Origin: Siderastrea siderea
Taxonomy: Eukaryota; Cnidaria; Anthozoa; Scleractinia; Rhizangiidae
NCBI GenBank assembly: GCA_964030785.1
Contig: OZ034972.1
Span: 21,041,183-21,105,182 of the forward strand
Direction: 5' to 3'
Length of the DNA: 64,000 bases
Part shown: positions 37,795 through 61,410 of the stretch, piece after piece
Layout of the letters: every line of letters starts with the position of its first letter
How positions within the stretch are numbered: position 1 is the stretch's first letter
Position numbers and translations under genes: made by a program
Notes under the pieces: generated by a model
The model's input: only the letters and a program-made list of their open reading frames with translations
What the model was told of the DNA's origin: nothing
Database searches by the model: none

Positions 37795-39025
37795 TCAGTT
37801 TGCCTCATCCTTTGATGGCTCATCAACTTCCATGGTAACCTCAAGGCTTCTCTCACGTGGTACCAAAGCTGGATCAAGGGACGCTTCAATAGACAGCACG
37901 CCTTCTTTGGACAAACGCGATCTCACCGAGCTGAGATCCGCGTCATTGGGCAGCAAGATACGGCGGCTGTAATCACGTGACAAATGATAGCCTCCTTCGT
38001 CAGAGCTGTGTTCTCCCGTGATAGTCAACTCATTTCCACGAAGTTGAACTTTGATTTCATCTGGTCTGAATCCACTGAGATCCACCTTGACTGCAAATTT
38101 GCCATCGTCCTCTTTCGCTTTCTCCTCAACACGCATGCTCCCTAAGAATAGCAGAGCGCCGCCATCTTGGATAACACGTGACGTCACAGTTGTAGGATCA
38201 ACACCCTCTGGGAGTTTGATAATTTTCTTGAACTCGCTCGTCTCATACCCATCTTCATTTTCTGATCGATGCTGACCGCATAAGGTTATCTTTTCATCGT
38301 CAACATCAAAGGATATTTCTTCAGGTTTGTAGTGGTTCAGCGGCAGACAGGCGATCTTGATTGGGCCCTGGGCTGACTTTTCCTGTCCCGTGTGGTGTTC
38401 ATAAGCTAAAGCGAAATCCTTCCACAGATCATCGAAAACATCAAAGCCACTGGGGGCTCGGTTGAAGTAACTGTGGTAGCTAAAAATAAAAAAGCAAAGG
38501 GAGATTTTAATTGCAAGGTCGGTCTGAAACATTGATTATTACTGCTAATCTTTCGAAAGGAAAACAACAATGCATTCTGTGACCTCATGGTGTAAACGAG
38601 TCGCCATCTTGGATGGTTGAAGGTGTGGTTTCTTTCTGTTTGAAAAATGCTACAATTTCGGTCTTTGCCAAGGAAAATATGTTTGGTCAGAGTATGTGAC
38701 GCTCCCCTGTATGCAAATAAAAACCCTTACTCGATATTTGCCTTAAACAACAAAAGAAAACAAAATTTAAATAAATAAAAAAATAAATAAATAAAACGAA
38801 CACCTCGAAAAAATACCCCGAAGCGAGGAGGAGTTCATATCGTGAAAATTGGAAAGGACCAGCAGTTTTACTTCTCCAAAAGGATACCATTCTTTCCGAC
38901 CAAAAGGAAGCCAAAACAAACATATCTCACTTTGTTCTATAATTAACAGGCGCTTGACAGAAAGATTCTCTTTCAACTTACCGGTATGGATGAGGGAACT
39001 GAGATCTGTAAGACTGCAGAGCCAT
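37795..39025 (-). CDS. Small heat shock protein with two alpha-crystallin domains, 242 aa
   Basis: An ATP-independent chaperone that holds unfolding proteins. Exon 1 is 38982-39025 and exon 2 is 37795-38479, joined by a 502 nt GT-AG intron; together they make 729 nt. The protein begins MALQSYRSQFPHPYRYHSYF, then has one alpha-crystallin domain at about residues 56-130 (KPEEISFDVDDEKITLCGQH) and a second at about 141-214 (FRPDEIKVQLRGNELTITGEH, here cut to its core GNELTITGEH; closing GVLSIEAS). The tail is acidic (EPSKDEAN). No C-terminal IxI motif is obvious. Most animal small HSPs have a single domain; tandem-domain forms are known in some invertebrates, including cnidarians and flatworms. 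The ATG lies in AACATGG. A perfect heat shock element lies about 257 bp upstream of the ATG and a candidate poly(A) signal about 320 bp past the stop, so stress-inducible expression is likely. Confidence 0.95.
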
Positions 39026-39149
39026 GTTGTCGTTAGTTTAGCGTCTTATCTTTACCTCGATCGTAGGTCGTGTCCTGCCGGACTTCTGAGAACTTTTGTG
39101 ACTTGTTGATAGTGATGGCTCGGCAAAATTATAGCTATTTTTTTAGCGG

Positions 39150-39157
39150 GAAATTTC
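39150..39157. promoter_or_regulatory. Secondary two-unit heat shock element
   Basis: GAAATTTC is two inverted units with a 2 nt gap. A further GAA at 39164-39166 is one base out of register, so only two units are perfect. It lies between the three-unit element and the small HSP start. Confidence 0.4.
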
Positions 39158-39281
39158 TCGCTAGAACTGTCGATCGTAAAATTACGAACTTAAAAAGCGC
39201 TGATTAATTCTGACTGGACAGAGTTTTTCATTTACCAGCAAAAACAGTTTGACGTCTGTCTTTCTAGCAAAATCGACAATT

Positions 39282-39294
39282 TTCTCGAAGCTTC
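39282..39294. promoter_or_regulatory. Heat shock element, three perfect alternating units
   Basis: TTCTCGAAGCTTC is three contiguous inverted pentamers (TTC-nn-GAA-nn-TTC), the canonical HSF1 trimer site. It lies about 257 bp upstream of the ATG of the small heat shock protein gene on the minus strand. A second, two-unit site GAAATTTC is at 39150-39157, about 125 bp upstream of the same ATG. Heat induction is inferred. Confidence 0.7.
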
Positions 39295-39295
39295 C

Positions 39296-42049
39296 CTTTG
39301 TTTTTCGCGCGCCCGAAAGGTAAGATGGGATAATCTGACGTAATTTCAAAACCTCATGACAAAAATGGCGACATGTACATGTAAGGAGCTTTTCTGCGAC
39401 GTTTTGAAGTCTAAAAATCTCGACGAACAAACACATACAACATTACTGAGTTAATAGCAGTATACGCTTGGTTATATGCGAATGGGAGCTGTCCTGATAT
39501 CAGGATATGAACACTCCGGCGATAGCGAGGCGGGGGGGGGGGGAGGAGTGGGGGGAGGCGGTAAGGGTAGGCTCAGTCTTTCCTTAGTCTGCCATGCGCA
39601 CGCGATTTTGCCCTCATGAGGGTGGAGGAGGGGGGGGGGCGGGGCGGAGAGAATATTCTACCGGAGCTTCACAGATCTACGCTGTACATTTGATTGGTCA
39701 TACTTGAGGCGAGGTTTGTTGACTCTGACAACCCTCTCTTCCCTTGATGATTATAGAGCAAAAGAATTTTAGGAATACTTGAGTCTGCTATCACCACTAT
39801 TGCAGGAAAAACAACCAACCAAAAGGGCGCCCTTTTCCGACTTTGTTTTCATCTTGGAAATTTGAAATTCACTGATAACTAGAAAGAGCACCTTTTATTA
39901 ATACGCGAAACTGGAAAAGATAAAACCGCCTTCAAACGATGCATTCAAAGGTTACGTTCACAGACGTTAAAATGGTTGGTTGGCAACGCCTGTAGTAAAT
40001 TCGGCATTTTAAAGAACGGATTATCTCTAAGATTTTTTCTGTCATACTTGCTACGATTCTTTCAATTTACCACATTTTTTCGTTTGCCAAGGTTAATTAA
40101 CTTTTCAATAATGCGACTCTCTTTCAACATGACACTTTCCAACGCGACAGTCTCTTTCAATTTTAATATCATACTTCTTCGTCTGCCAAGGTTAATTAAC
40201 TTTTCGATAATTTATGATGATGCAGAGTCGTATCAAACAGCATCAATTCAATAACCTTTGCAGACGAAAAAAACAGACAAATTGAAAGAGACCGTCATAT
40301 TAAATCAAACAGCATCATGCATTTACATACCCTAGGTGCCAGAGTGCATAACTTCAGGCGAATCAAGAAATACTTATGGACAGAGTCTTTGCTTACCCTC
40401 GTTCACGATTTTGTAACCAGTCGTCCTGGTTATTGTAATTTTGTTCCTTGCATTGCCAGTGGTCCAGATCGCCGAATTGATATTGGGCCGAAGTTTTCCA
40501 CAATTACACCAGCTCTTTATTTTCGCACTGCAGCCTTTCAACAATGAACAACAGTAAAGCAGTCTTTAAAATCATTCTTTTAATAATAGTCTTTCGTCGA
40601 ATCATTTAGATCCCTAATATACAGATAAGTTCCTTTTCAATTATCACAGCAGCAGGTAAATAACATTAATATCATTATTTAATTAAACAAAGTGAGACAT
40701 ATTTTTCACACAACTGCAGTAACGTAAAAACATATATCCCTTCTAGGTGCTTTATTTCTAGCTTCCTTTACAGCCGTTACGTGGCTTGTCACGCAATGCT
40801 TGCCTCTCATTTCGTGACAAGCCAAATATGGCGCTTTTCAGACCTTCGCACAATAGTAAGAATGCTATTGCTAAGGAAGGCTGGCATATTTGAAGACTAC
40901 CTCTTTATTGAGGGATCCTGCCCTGAACATAAGTAGAACCGCCTCTTGCCTGTCACTTTCCGATCGTCGAAAGGTCAAACTCACCCAGTTTTGACAAAAA
41001 CCTCTGCAGAAGTTTACGTGCCTAAATAATTGTGATTTTAGCCTTCTCCATAAAAGCGTAAGTAACAGATCATGAATATTTTTTTTTACGATAATCAAGT
41101 CACTTTGTTGACTTTACGTGTTAATAATTACAAGCTTTACTAACATACAAAACAACGCTTCAAGGATTTCTACTATCCCCTCAAGATGTCACTCTCTGAA
41201 ATTAAATTAGTTAGATTGCATTTTCTTTTTTAAAACTCTGAAATAGTTTTGGGTGACTTTCACTGTTTTCACTTTAAGTGCTGATGTAGGACAGCAGTAT
41301 AATACTGAATGGGTATGTCATTAGTCACTGGTTGAGTGCAAGAGGCCTACTTAGAGCACAGAGAATTTTACTGGACATTCTTATAAAAACATCTGACAAG
41401 GTCTGTACACAAAACTAGTCTTCAGAGCATCTTTTGTACAAATACTTTCTGTCAGACCTGAAAGGAAGAAAAATTCGAGATTTAACAAAGTTTAAGTGCA
41501 ACTACAATAACTGGGACAACAACAAAATCTGGACTAGCTTGCAAAATGGAAACAATTTCACACTTAGCTATTTGAGCTACTCTTAGCTAATTGAAAATTA
41601 CATAATTATTACAAATTGGAAAGTGGGGAGGGGGGAGGGGGGAGGGGGGAGGGGGGGGGAGGGGGGAGGGCAGATACCATGCAGCTCTTTACAACCTCTA
41701 ATTTCATTGGACCTTGGTATCACGCAGCTCTATTGTTTTCAGGGCTAGGGTCCATTGTTTTGCTGTTTGTTCTACTGTTTTCTCAGCAAATCAGAGAAGA
41801 CCTTGTAAGAGCTGCATACAGCTGCCACTTCCAAATTGTCACTAAAATCATTGAGCACACAAAGAGGGAGGGAGGGAGGGGGAAGAAAAACAGGAAGATA
41901 AAAGGGAAGTGACCAAGAGAAAGGGAGATACAATACCTGCCAAAGGCATTTTTCCCAGCTTCCTTGCCCTCAACACCCCCTTTCCACTGATTAAGAAAAA
42001 AATTATCATAATAAACAACTTGCTCACCACTGACAAGGCCTCATGAAGT
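39296..42049. other. Intergenic and 3-prime UTR of G-alpha
   Basis: Two G-rich blocks (39530-39555 and 39623-39645) are potential quadruplexes. TGCCAAGGTTAATTAACTTTTC is duplicated at about 40085 and 40186. Candidate minus-strand poly(A) signals are at 40904-40909, 40751-40756 and 40516-40521. A (GGGGGGA)n tract lies at 41624-41670. No gene is recognised. Confidence 0.4.
41624..41670 (+). repeat. GGGGGGA tandem tract
   Basis: Repeated GGGGGGAGGGG blocks, a strong quadruplex candidate, about 400 bp past the G-alpha stop and possibly within its 3-prime UTR (C-rich in the transcript). Confidence 0.75.
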
Positions 42050-55360
<13,311 letters not shown>

Positions 55361-55498
55361 AGCCTGGTTTTCACATGATAATTGTGATCGCTAAAAAAGG
55401 TGCTGCGAAAATATGAAAACTTGGCGCGCGCGCAGCGGTCTTGAGTAGCAACTGCAAACACATGTTTACTGCCCTGCCTCCATATGGAAACCAGACGT
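55361..55498. repeat. Diverged single copy of the GATCGC palindromic element
   Basis: Starts AGCCTGGTTTTCACATGATA, includes TGTGATCGCTAAAAAAGG, and ends CATATGGAAACCAGACGTAA, matching the ends of the 14.9 kb element. Confidence 0.5.
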
Positions 55499-58400
55499 AA
55501 ATGATTTTCTAACCGGAATAAACATTTTCTACGCTACTTTTAGGTGTTTTCGATGCCGTAGTAGTTCGATTTTAGTTGAGTTCGAAAGCATCATAGCCGG
55601 CGTTCTTATCTTAGTACACCAGAAAAAGAAATACTTATCGCAGATTTTTATCAGGATTTGCGTATTTTGTTTTTATATCCAGTTGTGTATATTTGTATGC
55701 AAATTTTTATTGAGTATTGGATTTACAAAGTCAATACACAAGAAATAAGAACAATAAGGCAATTTCCTTTCAGGGTCAACAAAGTCCTTTAATCACTATC
55801 ATTCAACAAAACATTTTTGTGTTGTTTAGCTGCAAAAGTAACAAAAGCTGGAGCTGGAATTATTGGCTGTATCTTTCAACTCAGTGTGCGCTGCTTCAAA
55901 CGGCATGCTTCCTTCGTAGTCGGCTGTAATTGCCCAAGCACACCTGTGAAGTTTGTAACGAAGAGCTTTTTTCTAAAAACAAACAAAAATTCTACCCATT
56001 GCAGTAACTGATCCCATACGTAGGTATGCATATAGAGAAAATCAAGTTTTCCTGTAAACTTTTTGAACTCGAAATAATCCGTTCTCACTGAGCAAAGTGA
56101 AACAATCATTTTGTTCTGAGTAGGTTTGGGTATTACCCGAAGACCTTCGAAGAACTGTTTTTTTTCTTTTCAGAAAACTCTTCCCGCGCAACACGCAAAA
56201 TTTTTGCCATATACACATGCATCAGTACATAAAGTAAACATTTGCACAAAACTGCTATCTACACAGCGGGAAGATATAAGAAATATGATGACAGATTATT
56301 TCAGTAATGAATCAATATAACCCTCACATATCATTTAACATATCATGTTACGTAACCCGTACTGAGTGCTATGGTGGTCGAGCTTCGCCCAGTTAAGTTG
56401 TGACGAGTTTAAGGCAAGACGTCAAGCGAATAGCCGATGGATTTCAAAGATTCTTTTTCAGATTTTCTTTCCTGCTAGAAAGCTTAAACACGGCTCATTT
56501 GGTGAAGTTTGTTGAACATAAAATGGCTTAGGTACCCGGTGAGGTTGGGTACGGTGGCTTAGGTGTGGTGAGATTTTTCAGGAAAAACAAAATTACTTAG
56601 AGTCGAGAAAAGACTCACACGACCCACAGTCTAAAAGCTTTACTTTGCCGCAAGATATAGGGTAATGACGTCATTATCTTAAAAGAGACGTAAGTGTTTA
56701 CTAACCAAATTTTTTTATCACAGACTGAAACTAAAAGAAACCGCAAATAGTTATATAAATTTGCGTAGACAAACATTAATTTAAGAGAATATATTAATAA
56801 TAGAGATAAAACTGTTTGCTTCCTCCACAGGTGGTGGATTTCAAGCATCAAACTGTGTCTTTAACACTGCCGAAAACAAGCTTTTACCTATTTTTCTATC
56901 TTCGGCCAAACTGATGACGCAAGTCAACGGTAACTTGGGAATCTGCGTCGGCTTGTAACATTTGGTCGGCATTTTGACGTACTTTTGTTGGCTTGTGCGC
57001 CCTCATAGTTCGAGATCAAATCCTCTCCAGTTCAAGTCGACGCAAGTTGCCAACAGTTGGACGTAAACTGGTCTTATAATGTTGTTTATTTAGTGGAGGT
57101 ATTTGCAGCATACGCTTGTATTATTGTTGTTGCATTCGACGTGCGAAGCACCGATGGTTTATAATTGTTATAGTTGAAGTTTAAAAACAATAGACGCTTC
57201 GCACGGGCAAACGCCACAACCATGCATATGCGTATGCTACAAAGAAATCCACCCTGGTTTGGCCTCATACACAGGGTAGTATCGTGTTCAAATGACGTTT
57301 TCTCAATTTTCGTCTCATCAGGACACCCATCGGTCTGTTTCGCCAGGATTTGTGCTGTGAAGCTGTTTGTTTAATCCCCATATGCTAAGGAACCTATGGT
57401 CAAGGTATTGCGGCTATGATCAAGCGATTAGATAGTTGGTTGATGGGTGTATGGGGGTGGGGGGTGGGGGCGGTTGCAAAAAAAGAGCAAGCGGAAGGTG
57501 CGATTATTTTGCAGGCAAGTGTGAATGCTGCCAATAAATCCATCCTAAGCATGCTAATGGCTAAATGGAAGGGAACGGTATTTTTCGGTTCTTGCCAACA
57601 GGGCTCATGCAGGTTGATATACCGCGTTTGTTAAGTATTTCGTAGCGTTTGGAAATATAACAAGGAAATTAGAGAAGCGAAATTTTTATATTTTAGTCGG
57701 ATACCGTCCGCTATTAGCGCCATTGGGATGACAATTTAGGTAAATCTGATAATCCTTGAATACCGCCAGACCGAACTTAATCCTGGCCCTAAACATGAAT
57801 CTGAAACACTGCCAGCTACCCTGGGTAGATCCATCACACATATCCTGATCCAAAGCTGATTTCTTCCATGTAATTTCCGTATTGCCCTAGGCCCTTGCAA
57901 TAATGCTAAGGTGAGATTAATGGCAAATATAGAATAACGCCTCAAAAGCGGAATATTTGATTCTGATTTTCAGGAACTCTGAAAGTAAATACAGCCTATT
58001 TCAGTAATGCTCTCACCTTCAAAGTCAATCGCTGACAGCGTTTGATCGTAAGACCAATGGAACCACAAAATTCGTATTTTAAAACCTACAATAAAAGGTA
58101 CAAAAGAAATACTCGAAAACGGAAGAGAGGTGCAGCTACGGGTCAGATTTAATTGGACAAGAATGAGACAGAACAATCAAGCTTAGAGCTTTTTCAATCG
58201 CGCGTCACTTCCGTGTCGAATTCAGTGCGATTTTATGGGATGAATGAAAAAGAGCCACTCATTTATTAGAAGAAAGTCTCAAGTAATTTTCAAAAGTCGC
58301 GAAAATTAAGTGTCGCGATATATCGCCCTTCAAAAATAATGAAACTAAGCTGTTACGAAAATTCCTGGAACAAATAAATTCAGCGGTTGATTCAGATGTG

Positions 58401-58960
58401 GGGTTTAATTGTTTACGGGGGCTTTATGGCATATCAAGTTTTCTCAAAGGAAATTGCTCATTTTTGCATGTATGTCGTCGGATAGTGCAACAACACCAGT
58501 CGAACAAGTCGCCTGAATAGCCGCTTCAGACGTTGTTTTTTAGTGCAGTAAATTTATTTAATTGACAGTGAATTGAATTATTAAATGCTGTGTTTGAACT
58601 GGTGGTGATATTGCTCAGAAATCAGACTTGTTTGTAACATAGGCGATCCAGTGCAAGAAGATTAACTGAATATTTCTTGTACATTTTAAAGTAAGGGCTC
58701 GAGATGGTAGAATACTGCCGGACCATGATCCCAAGAAAGAGAGCTACTAATAGCTCATGTGAAACTCTATCTAGTCAGTCTATCGAACCGATGGTTTATT
58801 AAAAATGAAGTCGGGTTTCTTGAATGCAATCTGTCAACGAGGCGCTGAACAGAGCTCAGTGTCGCTAACAGAAGCTCAGGCGAGCAGACAAAAGTGTAGA
58901 TGTTAAATACATAGTTAAATGATTGTAACAGTGGAAAGCATCGATTATAGGGTCATATTT
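55499..58960. other. Gene-free stretch
   Basis: No gene recognised. It contains a G-rich spot (57449-57472), short inverted GTGCGAAGC/GCTTCGCAC sites near 57139 and 57193, and the repeat fragment at 57634. All ORFs are below 80 codons and lack domains. Confidence 0.4.
57634..57710 (+). repeat. Second copy fragment of the 32.6 kb repeat
   Basis: Matches 32562-32640 over about 77 bp (GCGTTTGGAAATATAACAAG, GAAATTAGAGAAGCGAAATT) with about 75-80 percent identity by eye. The frame is broken. Confidence 0.45.
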
Positions 58961-58971
58961 TGAAACAAAAA

Positions 58972-59095
58972 AGGAAAAAAAAGGAAAGAAAGAAAGAAAG
59001 AAAGAAAGAAAGAAGGAAGGAAGGAAGGAAGAAAGAAAGAAAGAAAGAAATCAAGAAAGAAAGAAAAAGAAAAGAAAGGAAAAGAAAGAAAAACT
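58972..59095 (+). repeat. (GAAA)n polypurine tract
   Basis: GAAA tetramers with GGAA and AAAGA variants over about 120 bp; a pure purine strand able to form a triplex. Confidence 0.85.
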
Positions 59096-61120
59096 AAGAA
59101 TTTTTTTAAATCTCTAATGACAAAGCTCATACGATCCTTGGCTTTCAGTGAACTGTCATCGAGAATTGAACCAATCGGATCACGGTGCTTGTCTACTGAT
59201 TAAATTCAGAAAATCTTAATTAATGGCTTATCCTGAAAACCACAATCAGTTTTTAAGTGAACGGGAAACGAGCTTTGCATTCCTGGGATTTTTCGAGATT
59301 TAATCTCATCTATTTTCACAATCCGTATTAAAGCCACATTTTCTGAGCGAATGATCAAAATTGCCTAGTTTTATCCACGTCAAGTCTGCAAGAAGTTATA
59401 ATGTTAATTAATTAGGCACAACACTGATATCGCTGGCATTGAATGCCCTAATAAATATTATGTTTCCAGTAAACAGGTGTTATTTTTAGAGGAAGTGAGG
59501 ATTGAAATAATTCTTTATCAACATTTCTTTTTATAGGGGAGTGATATTAATTCATTTATATCAGCTACCTATATCTGTCAATTATACTAGCTTTCTGAAA
59601 AAATGATGTTCTCTGATTTACACTACTAATGACAATTGCAAACGTGAATAACAAACTTTACGGACGCAGGGCTGTAGCTTATTTGCCTCGTGAAAGAGAT
59701 CAAAAGCAATGGCTAGAGAGATTTGGAGGCATTCTCCACAATGTTTTCCTCGTCTACAGAATCAATCTAGTTTTCAAGAGTAAAATGCCAGGAATTTGAA
59801 GTGTTTGCATCAAAATTTCTGAGCTTTAGATCCACTTGAGAACTTGAAGACCTACGTCCGGGGCATAAGAATATACTTTCATTGACCTTTAAGGGTCTTT
59901 AGTAACTGCCCAAGGACAAAATTTCTAAAAGCCTCATTTATCTCTCATCTTTATCGTTATAAGGTCATAATTGAGTTAACAAGGGCATTTTGGCACGACT
60001 GTTTTTTGGCAGAAACGGCAGAAAGAAACTGGGATCAATATTATTCTCTCGTAGATATACATATGATGTACTTCCACGTTCTAATTATTCAAAGAAACTT
60101 TTACGTAATAAATGATCGGAATAAATACAAACATCAATGAACTGCTAGTTAAGTATAGTTCAGTTTAGTATTATATTTAGCGACTTAAACAAGGGAAGAT
60201 AAAGACATTAATTAAGGTGATTTGTATCTCATTTTGCCTAAAGCATTGACCGGAGTATTTACTCGTAGTTTTAAAAGAACACATCCTTTAGATTCTTCCG
60301 AAAATAATTTCTTGGGCTGTGACGAAAATCTATATTGATCGACAGTCACATGAAGTAGTTAAGGTTTTCTTTTTAAGCCGCTGACCTTCAGTAAGAGATT
60401 TACAAACCATTTTAGCGGGCACTCTCAGTTAAGTAAGAATCCAAGAGAAAGCAACTGAAACAAATAAAAGGTTTTGACTAACAGTTGATAAAGAACGATA
60501 CCCTTATCGATTTTTCAAACCTCATTTCCCTCTTAGAATTAAGACTTTGAGAGCTTTAGATAAATATCCTTATTCTTCCTTTTTCCTAAGCTTATTAGAT
60601 GGCGGTTTTTGGTGCAATAGTAGCAATTTGGAAAACGGCGAAAACAACAGGACATTTTGCGTGGATGTAAGTACAACCGTATACACCAGTTGGATCTCCG
60701 AAGTTGGACAACTGATAGCAACAGTTGAGTTCAGGATGGCCTTTAATTCACAATGGTCTGCAATGAGTACGAACTCCTTTCGGCTCTGAAGCGCGTTTCT
60801 GGAAGGTCCCGAAAACATTTCGGCCCCGAAAAGCCATTTGTAAAAATATGAACAACTCATTCTACAAAAGCCATTATTTTAATATATCTGTAAGATACGG
60901 AATACTTAACTTCTAGCAAAGTTTCATAGTGCTTAGAAACGTCTCTGTTTACCAGAGACACACTGAGAGTTATCGTGCTCGAAGTCCGCATTAACTCTTT
61001 TCCGACTCCTAAGAGTGCCCACGGCTAAAACAGAAATCAGCAAATTGCAAATTCCATTTTCAAAAAATTGTAACCCCAAATGACACTAGCAGAAAGCTGT
61101 GCTGGTTACATTTCGGGTTT
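59096..61120. other. Gene-free stretch
   Basis: I see no gene, RNA or clear repeat. Short ORFs at 60539-60860 on both strands overlap one another and lack domains. Confidence 0.4.
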
Positions 61121-61125
61121 TATCC

Positions 61126-61410
61126 ACAGGAAAAAAAAATAGAACCACCTCGTACAGTATAAGGAAAAGTGTAACAGGAATGCTCATCAGCCTTCACTTT
61201 AATGGTCAGAGTTTAGGTTTGCATCCACTTACTCAAAAGTTAACACCGCATTGTGTAGGATAATAAACACTACGGCAGGAAAGTACTGCCCAGTAGCCTT
61301 CATTTTAATCGTCACACGTTAGGAGTGCATCCCGATCTTCTACAGCATGATAAAAAAACACCACCGGAAAGTAATGTTCAACACAATAGCTTTTATTTTA
61401 ATGGAACAAA
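61126..61410 (+). repeat. Degenerate ~100 bp tandem repeat
   Basis: Three units share CTTCAYTTTAATGGTCA, TTAGG...TGCATCC, ATAATAAACACTACGGCAGG and AAAGTACTGCCCAGTAGC motifs. The anchor AATGGTC-like sites are at 61201, 61307 and 61400. A further diverged piece lies at about 61915-62040. Confidence 0.55.
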
